Source of the DNA: Akkermansia muciniphila
GTDB taxonomy: Bacteria; Verrucomicrobiota; Verrucomicrobiia; Verrucomicrobiales; Akkermansiaceae
Assembly: GCA_945870545.1 (NCBI GenBank)
Contig: CAMBTF010000097.1
Span: 1 to 6,751, forward strand
Direction: 5' to 3'
Length of the DNA stretch: 6,751 nucleotides
The notes below the pieces were generated by a model. It saw nothing but the letters and a program-made list of their open reading frames with translations, did not search any database and was not told the origin of the DNA. Shown piece by piece: positions 1-6,618 of this stretch (position 1 is its first letter; each line of letters starts with the position of its first letter). Position numbers and translations under genes: made by a program.

Positions 1-1736
1 TCGGCCACGGCGAGCATGTCATAAGTGCGCATCCGGGTGGCGATGAGCGACTGGTGGGCGTCGCGCATGGTGGTGTCGGTGATCAGGAGGCGTTTCTGAT
101 CTAAGATCCACTGGGAGAATTTTTCGGGGCCGAGCTCCCTTAAGAGGATTGCTGATTGCTGATCCGACTTCGCCGAGGCTACGACGGACAGGTTGTTGAT
201 TGAGGATTTTTGATTGGAAGAGGGGGTGGGGGCGGGCCCGAGGATGGTGGCGGGGCGGTAGGCTTTGGCGTGGGGATTGCCGTTTACCGTGATTTCCGAG
301 AGGTAGGCGAGGGTGCGGGTGGCGCGGTCGCGGCGCTTGCTGAATTTGAAAAGCTCGGTCTTGGTGTCGATGAGCTTGGTGTGCGCTTGGCCGGAGCGGA
401 ACGTTTCGTCGGCGATGATGTTTTCGAGGAAAGGGATGTTCGTTTTCACGCCGCGGATGCGGAACTCGCGCAGGGCGCGGTCCATGCGCTGGCAGGCCAT
501 CGGGAAATCGCGGCCCATGGTGGTGAGCTTCACCAACATGGAATCATAGAACGGCGTGATGACCGAGCCGGCATCGCCCGAGGCGGCGTCGAGGCGCACG
601 CCGAATCCGGCGGCGGAGCGGTAGTTGAGGATGCGGCCGTAGTCCGGGGCGAAATTTTTCTCCGGATCCTCGGTGGTGATGCGGCACTGGATCGCGAAAC
701 CGTTGCACGGGATCTTGTCCTGCGGTGGCAGGGCGATTTCCTCATCGAAAAGGGCGTGACCCTGCGCGACGAGGATCTGCGAGCGGACGAGGTCGATGCC
801 GGTGACGCATTCCGTGACGGTGTGCTCCACCTGGATGCGCGGGTTCATCTCGATGAAGAACCAGTCGTTCTGATCCATGTCGTAGAGGAACTCGACGGTG
901 CCCGCGTTGTTGTAGCCGATGCCGTCGGCGAGTTTCACTGCCGCGTCGCAAAGCTCTTTCCGCACGACCGGATCGAGGTGCATCGCGGGCGCGACCTCGA
1001 CGACTTTCTGGTAGCGGCGCTGGACGGAGCAATCGCGCTCGTAGAGGTGGACGACGTTGCCGTGCTGGTCGCCGAGGATCTGCACCTCGATGTGTTTGGC
1101 GCGCTTGATGTAGCGCTCCAGGAAAACAGCCGGGTTGCCGAAGGCGTTTTCCGCCTCGGCGCGCGCTTCCGCAAGCAGGCCGGGGAGCTGGGAGGGTTTT
1201 TCGACGACACGCATGCCGCGCCCGCCGCCGCCGAAGGCCGCCTTGATGATGAGCGGGAAACCGATTTCATGCGCGACGGTCAGGGCCACGTCGGGATCGG
1301 TGATCGGCTCCTCGGTGCCGGGCAGGGTGGGGACGTTGAACTTGTGGGCGAGCGCGCGGGCGGCGGTCTTGTCGCCCATGTTTTCCAAAAGCTCCGGCGA
1401 GGGGCCGATGAAAATGATACCCTCACGCGCGCAGGCACGGGCAAAGGCGGGGTTTTCCGAGAGGAAGCCGTAGCCGGGGTGGATCATCGTCACGCCCTTG
1501 GACTTCGCGAGTTTCACGATGCCTTCGTAGTCGAGATACGCGCCGACCGGGCCTTTCGACGGGTCGAGCTGGTAGGCTTCGTCGGCCTTGAAGCGGTGGA
1601 TGGAAAAGCGGTCTTCCTCCGCGAAGATGGAAACGGTGCGGAGGCCGAGTTCGGTGGCGGCGCGGAAAATACGGATCGCGATTTCGCCGCGGTTGGCGGC
1701 CATGATTTTTCCGGGCTTCGATGGGTTTGTGGGCAT
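1..1736 (-). CDS. pyc: Pyruvate carboxylase, N-terminal half (partial, cut by window edge)
   Basis: Biotin-dependent cytosolic enzyme that converts pyruvate, bicarbonate and ATP to oxaloacetate (anaplerosis). 578 codons are visible, about half of the usual ~1150-residue protein. The biotin carboxylase domain has AANRGEIAIRIFRAA (13-27), HPGYGFLSEN (86-95), MGDKTAA (120-126), the ATP-grasp lysine and glycine loop KAAFGGGGRG (165-174), ERDCSVQRR (233-241), FIEMNPRIQVEHTVTE (294-309, catalytic Arg300) and the biotin carboxylase C-terminal domain to about residue 460. After a linker the carboxyltransferase domain begins with LLITDTTMRDAHQS (550-563, metal-binding Asp554). This separates it from stand-alone AccC and from propionyl-CoA or urea carboxylases. 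The rest of the CT domain and the biotinyl domain lie outside the window. The ATG at 1736 is the first available start: an in-frame TGA lies about ten codons upstream, and no clear SD is seen. The gene follows the DUF5615 gene after 37 bp with no terminator, so cotranscription is likely. Confidence 0.95.
   Translation of the reverse strand, partial: MPTNPSKPGKIMAANRGEIAIRIFRAATELGLRTVSIFAEEDRFSIHRFKADEAYQLDPSKGPVGAYLDYEGIVKLAKSKGVTMIHPGYGFLSENPAFARACAREGIIFIGPSPELLENMGDKTAARALAHKFNVPTLPGTEEPITDPDVALTVAHEIGFPLIIKAAFGGGGRGMRVVEKPSQLPGLLAEARAEAENAFGNPAVFLERYIKRAKHIEVQILGDQHGNVVHLYERDCSVQRRYQKVVEVAPAMHLDPVVRKELCDAAVKLADGIGYNNAGTVEFLYDMDQNDWFFIEMNPRIQVEHTVTECVTGIDLVRSQILVAQGHALFDEEIALPPQDKIPCNGFAIQCRITTEDPEKNFAPDYGRILNYRSAAGFGVRLDAASGDAGSVITPFYDSMLVKLTTMGRDFPMACQRMDRALREFRIRGVKTNIPFLENIIADETFRSGQAHTKLIDTKTELFKFSKRRDRATRTLAYLSEITVNGNPHAKAYRPATILGPAPTPSSNQKSSINNLSVVASAKSDQQSAILLRELGPEKFSQWILDQKRLLITDTTMRDAHQSLIATRMRTYDMLAVA
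141..220. repeat. Repeat-like insert inside the pyc BC-CT linker
   Basis: This stretch is AT-richer than the rest of pyc. It contains the tandem GATTGCT GATTGCT GAT (147-163), an imperfect 26-bp palindrome (163-188; outer TCCG/CGGA and inner GCC/GGC arms pair) and a second GATT-rich piece with TTGATTGAGGATTTTTGATT (195-214). On the coding strand it adds about 27 residues rich in Ser, Asn, Gln, Ala and Ile (about 506-532) between TVNGNP...GPAPTP and LRELGPEKFSQW, which look like normal linker ends. It keeps the reading frame. Short palindromes flanked by GATT-type simple sequence resemble the intergenic repeats that I recall from Verrucomicrobia-like genomes. That family assignment comes from memory and was not tested. 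Confidence 0.5.
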
Positions 1737-1773
1737 GATGAGTTTATTAAAAGTTGATGGGGATCAGTGGAAC

Positions 1774-2127
1774 TTAATCGGCTTTTCTGATACGAATCTG
1801 GGTCGGCGTGATGACGGTGAAGCAATTCTTCAAATCCCGTTCGTGACGATCCAGAACAATCTCTAGCATCCGGCACTTCTCGGCGGGGGACAGCCGGGGC
1901 AATCTGATCAGGATTATGCCGAAATGCACAAGTTTCTGCCGGTAGGCGAGTTCGCCGAAATCCTTGTCTTCGGTGACAAGGATAGCGCCATTCTGATTGG
2001 CAAGTTCGAGAACCATATTGTCGGGTATCCCCGGGGAATCCTCAGCGACGGAAATTACGCTATTCCCCGTGTCTCTGAGACCGACGACCATACTCCGGCT
2101 TATATTCTCATCCGCGAGAAGTTTCAT
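1774..2127 (-). CDS. DUF5615 family PIN-like protein (putative toxin)
   Basis: A 117-residue protein with the hallmarks of the DUF5615 (Mut7-C/PIN-like) family. It starts with MKLLADENIS (conserved acidic D6, E7). AEDSPGIPD follows at 28-36, then the second acidic motif ILVTEDKDFGEL (49-60; D54, D56), and a hydrophobic strand GIILIRLPRLSP (70-81). These acidic residues are expected to bind metal in a nuclease-like fold, so an RNase toxin role is the usual inference, not an observation. Its ATG overlaps the TGA of the upstream DUF433 gene as ATGA, so translational coupling is likely. DUF433-DUF5615 pairs are a recurrent toxin-antitoxin-type arrangement. Length is normal and the frame is intact. 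Base composition is visibly less GC-rich than the mnmE and pyc genes on either side, which fits acquisition as a cassette. Confidence 0.85.
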   Translation of the reverse strand: MKLLADENISRSMVVGLRDTGNSVISVAEDSPGIPDNMVLELANQNGAILVTEDKDFGELAYRQKLVHFGIILIRLPRLSPAEKCRMLEIVLDRHERDLKNCFTVITPTQIRIRKAD

Positions 2128-2354
2128 GCGGCGTTCTCTGGCATCGGGTAGATGACATCGGCTTTGAGAGCCTCGGCTCCGAAATTGATGGCAGCGAGCA
2201 CTGCTTCGCGGGTTAGCGAGGGGTATTCGGATATGATCTGTTCGATCGTTTCGCCCGCCCCAAGGGTTTCAAGGATGTGTTCGACAGTGATCCTTGTTCC
2301 GGCGACCACCGCCTTTCCCATCATGATTTTCGGATCGGAGTGAATCAGTTGCAT
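2124..2354 (-). CDS. DUF433 domain protein (putative antitoxin)
   Basis: A 76-residue protein of the DUF433 family, a short helix-turn-helix fold. It shows the typical series: HSDPKIMMGKAVVAGTRITVEHILETL (5-31), with the near-invariant GTRI (19-22), then GAGETIEQIISEYPSLTREAVLAAINFGAEAL (32-63), with the conserved YPSLT turn. Members usually neutralise a PIN-like partner and may bind DNA to repress their own operon. The partner here is the DUF5615 gene that overlaps its stop codon. It starts 49 bp after the mnmE stop, so it may be read from the mnmE promoter. Only a weak candidate promoter (TTGAAG, 17 bp, TAACCT on the minus strand) lies in that gap, and no good SD precedes the ATG. The residues MMGK at 11-14 depart from the GGKP that is more usual there. 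Confidence 0.85.
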   Translation of the reverse strand: MQLIHSDPKIMMGKAVVAGTRITVEHILETLGAGETIEQIISEYPSLTREAVLAAINFGAEALKADVIYPMPENAA

Positions 2355-2403
2355 TCCGGAGGTTATTTGAGAATCGAAGAGGCTTCAACTAGGAAAAAGA
2401 CGG

Positions 2404-3753
2404 TCACTTCCCGATACAGAAGCTCGAGAAAATCACGCCCAGTAGATCCTCGGTATCGACCTTGCCGGGGATTTCGCCGAGGGCGTCGAGGGCTTCGCGG
2501 AGGTCGATGGCGGCGAGTTCGGGGTCGGAGTTTTGCTCGGTTAGGAGGTCGAGGGCGGCGGTGAGGTTGGTGCGGGCCAATGCCAGGGATGCTTGGTGGC
2601 GGGCATTGATGGCGATGGCGTGCTCGCCGAAATCCGCTTCGGTGAAATGGAGGGCGGTGCGGATTTTTTCCGAAAGCGTATCGAAGCCCTCGCCGCTCGC
2701 GCAGGAGATCCGTGTGGCTGCGACTCCATTCCATGAGGGATGCTCGCCGAGGTCGGATTTGTTGAGAACAAGCAGATGGGTGGCGTGGTTCGAGGGATAG
2801 ACGGCTCGTTCAGGGCGCGGGCGCGAGGCGTCGGCGATTTCGAGGAGAAGATCCGCGCCCTCGATCTGGCGCACGGTGCGCTGGATGCCCTGCGCCTCGA
2901 TGGCGTCGTCGGATTCGCGCACGCCCGCCGTATCGACGAGGCGCAGCGGGATGCCGCCGAGATTGATGACTTCCTCGATGGTGTCGCGGGTGGTGCCGGG
3001 GATGTCGGAGACGATGGCGCGGTCGAAGCCGAGCAGGCGGTTGAGCAGGGAGGATTTGCCGACGTTCGGCTCGCCGAAAATGACCGTGCGCACGCCCTCG
3101 CGGAGGACGCGGCCTTGGTCGGCGGTGGCGAGCAGGGAATCGATGGTTTCCAGGATCCCGCCGATGCGGATGCGGAGCTGGGTGGTGGTTTGCGGGTCGA
3201 TGTCCTCGTCGGGGAAATCGATCCACGCCTCCAGGTGCGCGAGGACGTCTAACAGATCGTCGCGGGCGGCGGTGGTGCGTTTTCCGAGTGTCCCCTCAAG
3301 CTGCGAGTGCGCGGCGCGGATCGCGAGCCGGGTCTGTGCGGAAATGAGATCCATGATGCCCTCCGCCTGGGTGAGATCGAGTTTGCCGTTGAGAAAGGCG
3401 CGCTGCGAGAACTCGCCGGGCGCGGCGTGGACGGCCCCGCACTCTAGGAAACGGGCCAGCGTTTCCCGTGTCACGAGGATGCCGCCGTGACCCGCGAACT
3501 CCACGGTATCCTCGCCGGTGAAGGAGTTCGGGCACAGGAAAACAGTGAGCAGGCCGTCGTCGATCACCGAGCCTGCGGCGTCGCGTATCTTGCAGCGGCG
3601 AGCCACGCGGGGCATCGTGGCAGAAGCGATGCCGCCACAGGCGAGATCCGCGATCTCGATGGCGCGAGGGCCGGAAACACGGATCAGCGAAATGGCACCT
3701 ACGCCCGTGGGGGAGGCGATGGCGGCGATGGTGGAGCTATGCGCCGAGGCCAT
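2404..3753 (-). CDS. mnmE: tRNA uridine-5-carboxymethylaminomethyl(34) synthesis GTPase MnmE (TrmE)
   Basis: Cytosolic GTPase that works with MnmG to modify uridine 34 in the wobble position of certain tRNAs, using a formyl-folate donor. At 449 residues it has normal length and looks complete. The N-terminal folate-binding domain has STIAAIASPTGVGAISLIRVSG (7-28), FTGEDTVEFAGHGG (78-91) and PGEFSQRAFLNGKLDLTQAE (112-131). The G domain has G1 GEPNVGKS (227-234), G2 GTTRDT (253-258), G3 DTAG (274-277), G4 NKSD (331-334) and a G5-like SCA (350-352). The C-terminal FCIGK (445-449) carries the catalytic Cys446. The ATG at 3753 puts STIAAIAS at the usual distance from the N-terminus. No strong SD is present. 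It is the first gene of the leftward cluster and diverges from cimA. Confidence 0.97.
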   Translation of the reverse strand: MASAHSSTIAAIASPTGVGAISLIRVSGPRAIEIADLACGGIASATMPRVARRCKIRDAAGSVIDDGLLTVFLCPNSFTGEDTVEFAGHGGILVTRETLARFLECGAVHAAPGEFSQRAFLNGKLDLTQAEGIMDLISAQTRLAIRAAHSQLEGTLGKRTTAARDDLLDVLAHLEAWIDFPDEDIDPQTTTQLRIRIGGILETIDSLLATADQGRVLREGVRTVIFGEPNVGKSSLLNRLLGFDRAIVSDIPGTTRDTIEEVINLGGIPLRLVDTAGVRESDDAIEAQGIQRTVRQIEGADLLLEIADASRPRPERAVYPSNHATHLLVLNKSDLGEHPSWNGVAATRISCASGEGFDTLSEKIRTALHFTEADFGEHAIAINARHQASLALARTNLTAALDLLTEQNSDPELAAIDLREALDALGEIPGKVDTEDLLGVIFSSFCIGK

Positions 3754-3812
3754 TGATGTAACGCGTTGGTGAAAACTAAAAGCAGCGGTAAATCAAATCA
3801 CCACGCGATCAG

Positions 3813-3840
3813 TTTAAAGCGGCTCCAAGAGAGCTGTCAA
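3813..3840 (-). promoter_or_regulatory. Probable sigma-70-type promoter for mnmE
   Basis: On the minus strand a perfect -35 box TTGACA (3840-3835) is followed after 16 bp by TTTAAA (3818-3813), a 4/6 match to the -10 consensus. Transcription would start near 3806 and give an untranslated leader of about 50 nt before the mnmE ATG at 3753. Its position in the divergent gap and the lack of other promoters downstream suggest that it may drive mnmE and possibly the whole leftward cluster through pyc. Assigned by consensus only. Confidence 0.55.
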
Positions 3841-3924
3841 TGCGCGTGGGGACCTGGCGAAATGCGCTTCTTGCCTTGCACCGGCCCTTGGTGACCTCTA
3901 ACTTGCGCGCCCCGCGACAGTCTT

Positions 3925-5487
3925 ATGAAACCCGTTCACATCTACGACACCACCTTGCGCGACGGCACCCAGGGCGAGGGCTTTCAGCTTTCCGGCCTCG
4001 ATAAGCTGCGGATTGCGAAGCGCCTCGACGAGTTCGGCGTGGACTACATCGAGGGCGGCTGGCCCGGATCGAACCCCAAGGATGTCGAGTTTTTCCAGGC
4101 CGCGAAATCCATCGCTTTCAAGCACGCCAAGCTCGCCGCCTTTGGCTCCACGCGCCGTGCGAACACCCCGGTGGACGAGGATCCGCAGGTGAAACTTTTG
4201 CTGGAGGCGGAGACACCCGTGGTGACGATTTTCGGGAAAAGCTGGGAGATGCAGGTCACGGAAATTTTGCGCACCACCGTGGAGGAGAACCAGGCGATGA
4301 TCCGCGAAACCGTCGCCCACCTTGCCCAGCACGGCCGCGAGGTGATCTACGACGCCGAGCACTTTTTTGATGGCTACAAGGACTCCCCGGAGCACGCGCT
4401 CGCCACGCTGAAAGCTGCCGCTGACGGGGGCGCGGCGTGCCTTGTCCTCTGCGACACGAACGGCGGCACCCTGCCTTCCGAGATCGCCATGATCTGCACC
4501 GCCGTGCGCGCCCATCTGCCCGGCTCCTCCATCGGCATCCACACCCACAACGATTGCGAACTCGGCGTCGCCAACGCGATCGCCGCCGTGGATGCGGGTG
4601 CGACCCATGTCCAAGGCACCATCAACGGCTATGGTGAGCGCACGGGAAATTGCAACCTCACCTCCGTCATCCCCATCCTCCAGCTGAAAATGGGGCTGGA
4701 GGTGGTGCCGCGCCTCGAAGGTCTGCGCGACCTTTCATGGTTCGTGGACGACGTTTCCAACAACCCCCATTTCGCCCGCGCTCCTTTCATCGGACGCACG
4801 GCCTTCGCTCACAAGGGCGGCATGCATGTGAATGCCGTCCAGAAACTCGCCCGCAGCTACGAGCACATCACGCCCGCCAGCGTCGGCAACGAGCAGACCA
4901 TCCTCGTTTCGGAGCTCAGCGGCCAATCGAACATCCTCCTCAAGGCCGAGCAGATGGGCATGCCCATTGAAAAGGGCGCGCCCGAGGCCGCGCGCATCCT
5001 TGCCTGCATCAAGGAGCTGGAGCACGAGGGTTATTCTTTCGAGGCAGCCGGCGGTTCGCTGGAGTTGCTGATCCGCCGCGAGCTGGGGAAATACAAGAAA
5101 CCTTTCGAGGCCAACGAATACCACACCAGCTTCCGCCAATACCGCGACGGCCACAAACCCGTCTGCGAGGCCACCGTGAAAGTCAGCGTCAACGAGACCA
5201 CCGAACTCACCGTCGCGGAAGGCCTCGGCGTGGTCAACGCCCTCGACCTCGCCCTGCGGAAAGCACTGCTGCCTTTCTATCCGGAGATCGGGGAAGTCTC
5301 GCTGGTCGATTACAAGGTCCGCATCCTCGACGGCCACGACGCCACCGCCGCCAAGACCCGCGTTCTCATCGTCTCCGCCCACGGCGGCGAAACATGGGGC
5401 ACCATCGGTGTTTCGGAAAACATCATCGAAGCAAGCTGGCTCGCCCTCGTCGATGGCATCGACCTGTTCCTCCAGCGGAGAGGGTGA
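3925..5487 (+). CDS. cimA: (R)-citramalate synthase
   Basis: Condenses pyruvate and acetyl-CoA to (R)-citramalate, the first step of the threonine-independent route to 2-oxobutyrate and isoleucine. 520 residues, normal length and complete. The HMGL-like TIM barrel opens with IYDTTLRDGTQGEGF (6-20; Arg12, Asp13 catalytic/metal site). It continues with the long-form CimA signature VIYDAEHFFDGYK (140-152), CDTNGGTLP (176-184), the metal-binding histidines in GIHTHNDCELGVANA (204-218; His206, His208), GTINGYGERTGNCNL (231-245) and HKGGMHVNAV (296-305). A LeuA-type allosteric domain follows (about 390-515, with VKVSVNETTELTVAEGLGVVNALDLALRKAL in its core) and probably mediates isoleucine feedback. 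DAEHFFDGYK favours CimA over 2-isopropylmalate or homocitrate synthase. The ATG at 3925 starts directly before the conserved first strand; no SD is visible. Monocistronic by layout: divergent from mnmE and followed by a terminator-like hairpin. Confidence 0.93.
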   Translation: MKPVHIYDTTLRDGTQGEGFQLSGLDKLRIAKRLDEFGVDYIEGGWPGSNPKDVEFFQAAKSIAFKHAKLAAFGSTRRANTPVDEDPQVKLLLEAETPVVTIFGKSWEMQVTEILRTTVEENQAMIRETVAHLAQHGREVIYDAEHFFDGYKDSPEHALATLKAAADGGAACLVLCDTNGGTLPSEIAMICTAVRAHLPGSSIGIHTHNDCELGVANAIAAVDAGATHVQGTINGYGERTGNCNLTSVIPILQLKMGLEVVPRLEGLRDLSWFVDDVSNNPHFARAPFIGRTAFAHKGGMHVNAVQKLARSYEHITPASVGNEQTILVSELSGQSNILLKAEQMGMPIEKGAPEAARILACIKELEHEGYSFEAAGGSLELLIRRELGKYKKPFEANEYHTSFRQYRDGHKPVCEATVKVSVNETTELTVAEGLGVVNALDLALRKALLPFYPEIGEVSLVDYKVRILDGHDATAAKTRVLIVSAHGGETWGTIGVSENIIEASWLALVDGIDLFLQRRG

Positions 5488-5501
5488 AGCCTTCCATGCC
5501 G

Positions 5502-5527
5502 GTAGGGCTGAGCCGACTCAGTCGACC
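5502..5527. repeat. REP-like GTAG-headed palindromic element
   Basis: GTAG (5502-5505) is followed by two nested inverted repeats. One is the hairpin CTGAG-CCGA-CTCAG (5508-5521). The other is the overlapping palindrome CGACT-C-AGTCG (5514-5524). A GTAG or GGAG tetranucleotide 5' of an imperfect palindrome is the known layout of REP sequences mobilised by REP-associated tyrosine transposases, and a fragment resembling such a protein lies about 60 bp downstream. A possible diverged second copy begins at 5605 and shares GTAG and GCCGACT. Whether it is repeated in the genome cannot be seen from one window. Confidence 0.45.
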
Positions 5528-5557
5528 CTGATCAAAAACGGAGAAGCCTATTCCCGG

Positions 5558-5579
5558 AACGGTAGCGAAACCGTTTTTT
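5558..5579 (+). terminator. Probable intrinsic terminator of cimA
   Basis: AACGGT (5558-5563) pairs perfectly with ACCGTT (5570-5575) around the 6-nt loop AGCGAA, and the run of six T (5574-5579) overlaps the end of the stem. G-T pairs could extend the stem by two. It lies about 70 nt past the cimA stop. The stem is short, so efficiency is uncertain. The GGTAGCGAAACC core could also be part of a dispersed repeat that doubles as a terminator. Confidence 0.55.
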
Positions 5580-5588
5580 GGGTGTCGC

Positions 5589-5825
5589 ATGGAAACATTT
5601 TCCTGTAGCGGGATGAATCTGCCGACTGGGGATGACGGCAAGTTCCCTGTGGCGGTGCTGATTCGTATATACAGATCGGCTGTCAAACGCTGGCTTGCGC
5701 ACCGCCTCGCGATGGGGCACACGGGAAACGTGAATCAGCTCATAGGAGCTTTCCGCAAGGACATGGCGAACCGTGAAAAACTGAGCGAACTGCAAAATGT
5801 TGAACTGCGCCCCCCCAAAACATGA
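5589..5825 (+). pseudogene. Probable C-terminal remnant of a REP-associated (Y1/IS200-like) transposase
   Basis: A 78-codon ORF with no visible catalytic domain. Its central part, RSAVKRWLAHRLAMGHTGNVNQLI (about 29-52), resembles the C-terminal tail of REP-associated tyrosine transposases from PVC-group bacteria, where a pattern like W-I-A-x-R-L-x-M-G-x-x-x-x-V is common. The preceding DGKFPVAVLIR (16-26) fits the stretch before that tail. The His-U-His motif and the catalytic tyrosine of the family are absent, and an in-frame TGA lies about 60 bp upstream, so no full-length gene remains. The ATG is arbitrary for a remnant, and the first dozen residues look like non-coding filler. The terminal TGA overlaps the sigma factor ATG as ATGA, probably by chance. 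Alternatively it could be an unrelated small gene. The family match is from memory of the pattern, not a search. Confidence 0.45.
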
Positions 5826-6565
5826 CCTCAAATACAAATACGAACCGAACCACCAGTGAGCGGTTTGCGGCCACCCGCTGGAGCATCGTCCGGTCGGCGG
5901 GTGGCGGCGACTCCCGCCAGCGGGACGTCGCGCTGGAGCAACTTTGCCGGACGTATTGGCAGCCGCTCTATGCCTATGTGCGGCGGCGCGGCAAGAGCCC
6001 CGAGGATGCGGCCGATTTGACGCAGGAGTTCTTCGCCCGTCTGCTGGCCGGCGACTCGCTGGAAACGGTCGCACCGGAAAAAGGCCGCTTCCGGGCCTTC
6101 CTGCTGGCGGCGGTGAAACATTTCCTCGCCAACGACCACGACCGCCGGATGGCGGCCAAGCGCGGCGGTGGCGCGGTCCACCTGTCGCTGGACATGGCAG
6201 ACGCGGAAACGCTCTATCAGCAGGCCGCTCCCGCCGCCCTGCAGCCGGACCGCTTGTTCGACCGCCAATGGGCGCTCACCGTGCTGGAGGTCGCGCTCGA
6301 CCGCCTGCGCGCCGAGCACGACACGCCGGAGAAACTCTGCCTTTTCGAGGGGCTCAAGGGCACGCTCACGGCGGATGCCGGCCCTGCGGGCTATGCCGCG
6401 CTCGGCCAGTCACTCGGCCTCAGCGAGGGCGCGGTGAAGGTGACCGCCCACCGCCTGCGCAAACGCTACCGCGAGATGCTCAAGGCCGAGGTCGCCGCAA
6501 CTGTCGAGGACCCGGCCCAGGTCGCCGAAGAACTGCAAGCACTCATGGCCGCCTTCGGGGAATAA
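5822..6565 (+). CDS. ECF-type RNA polymerase sigma factor (sigma-70 family, PVC-type)
   Basis: A 247-residue alternative sigma factor that would redirect RNA polymerase to a specific promoter set. The N-terminal signature ERFAATRWSIVRSA (13-26) is followed by region 2: LEQLCRTYWQPLYAYVRRRGKSPEDAADLTQEFFARLL (38-75) and GRFRAFLLAAVKHFLANDHDRRMAAKRGG (88-116). A variable linker comes next. Region 4 then carries the DNA-binding helix-turn-helix YAALGQSLGLSEGAVKVTAHRLRKRYREML (191-220), which reads the -35 element. About 25 residues follow (to 247, ending in VAEELQALMAAFGE). It is somewhat longer than a minimal ECF factor. Proteins of this type in Planctomycetes, Verrucomicrobia and Acidobacteria are often encoded beside Ser/Thr protein kinases, so the truncated downstream gene might be one. 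No anti-sigma gene is visible. The start at 5822 places FAATRW at its normal distance; the SD is weak. Confidence 0.9.
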   Translation: MTSNTNTNRTTSERFAATRWSIVRSAGGGDSRQRDVALEQLCRTYWQPLYAYVRRRGKSPEDAADLTQEFFARLLAGDSLETVAPEKGRFRAFLLAAVKHFLANDHDRRMAAKRGGGAVHLSLDMADAETLYQQAAPAALQPDRLFDRQWALTVLEVALDRLRAEHDTPEKLCLFEGLKGTLTADAGPAGYAALGQSLGLSEGAVKVTAHRLRKRYREMLKAEVAATVEDPAQVAEELQALMAAFGE

Positions 6566-6618
6566 ACCGCCGGACGGCACCAGCAAACCACCGCCTGCGA
6601 AAAAATTTCTAAAAACCC

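Larger units (their letters stand above)
5488..5821. other. 334-bp region after cimA: repeats, terminator and transposase remnant
   Basis: No confident functional gene is present between the cimA stop and the sigma factor start. The stretch holds GTAG-headed palindromic sequence near 5502-5527, an intrinsic-terminator-like hairpin at 5558-5579, another GTAG-headed segment from 5605 (GTAGCGGG then CTGCCGACTGG) and a short ORF resembling a transposase tail (5589-5825). A run of seven C followed by four A (5810-5820) ends it, just before the sigma factor ATG. Composition and content mark it as accessory or decayed sequence between two intact genes. Confidence 0.6.

Noticed and set aside
210..1757. 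515-codon open frame on the plus strand opposite pyc
   Set aside because: It is fully antisense to a clearly conserved biotin carboxylase domain. Its Gly/Ala/Val/Asp/Arg-rich translation shows no family features; such long antisense frames are expected opposite high-GC coding DNA.
1737..1773. Separate promoter or terminator between the DUF5615 gene and pyc
   Set aside because: The 37-bp gap contains no hairpin with a T run and no convincing -35/-10 pair.
2740..3490. 170- and 204-codon plus-strand frames opposite mnmE
   Set aside because: Both are antisense to the MnmE G domain and folate-binding domain, which carry all expected motifs. Their translations are compositionally skewed.
3876..3902. 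Possible cimA promoter (TTGCAC, 15-bp gap, TCTAAC)
   Set aside because: The boxes are partial matches and the 15-bp spacing is short. A cimA promoter must lie in this gap, but I cannot place it with confidence.
3898..4614. 238-codon open frame on the minus strand opposite cimA
   Set aside because: Antisense shadow of the conserved CimA barrel, with no recognisable domain.
5532..6074. 180-codon minus-strand frame spanning the post-cimA region and the start of the sigma factor gene
   Set aside because: It overlaps the sigma factor coding region, has an arginine/proline-rich translation typical of a shadow frame, and crosses the terminator-like hairpin.
5944..6612. 222-codon plus-strand frame overlapping the sigma factor gene
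   Set aside because: Out-of-frame reading of the sigma factor, with a proline/arginine/glycine-rich translation. The 5822 frame holds all region 2 and region 4 motifs.
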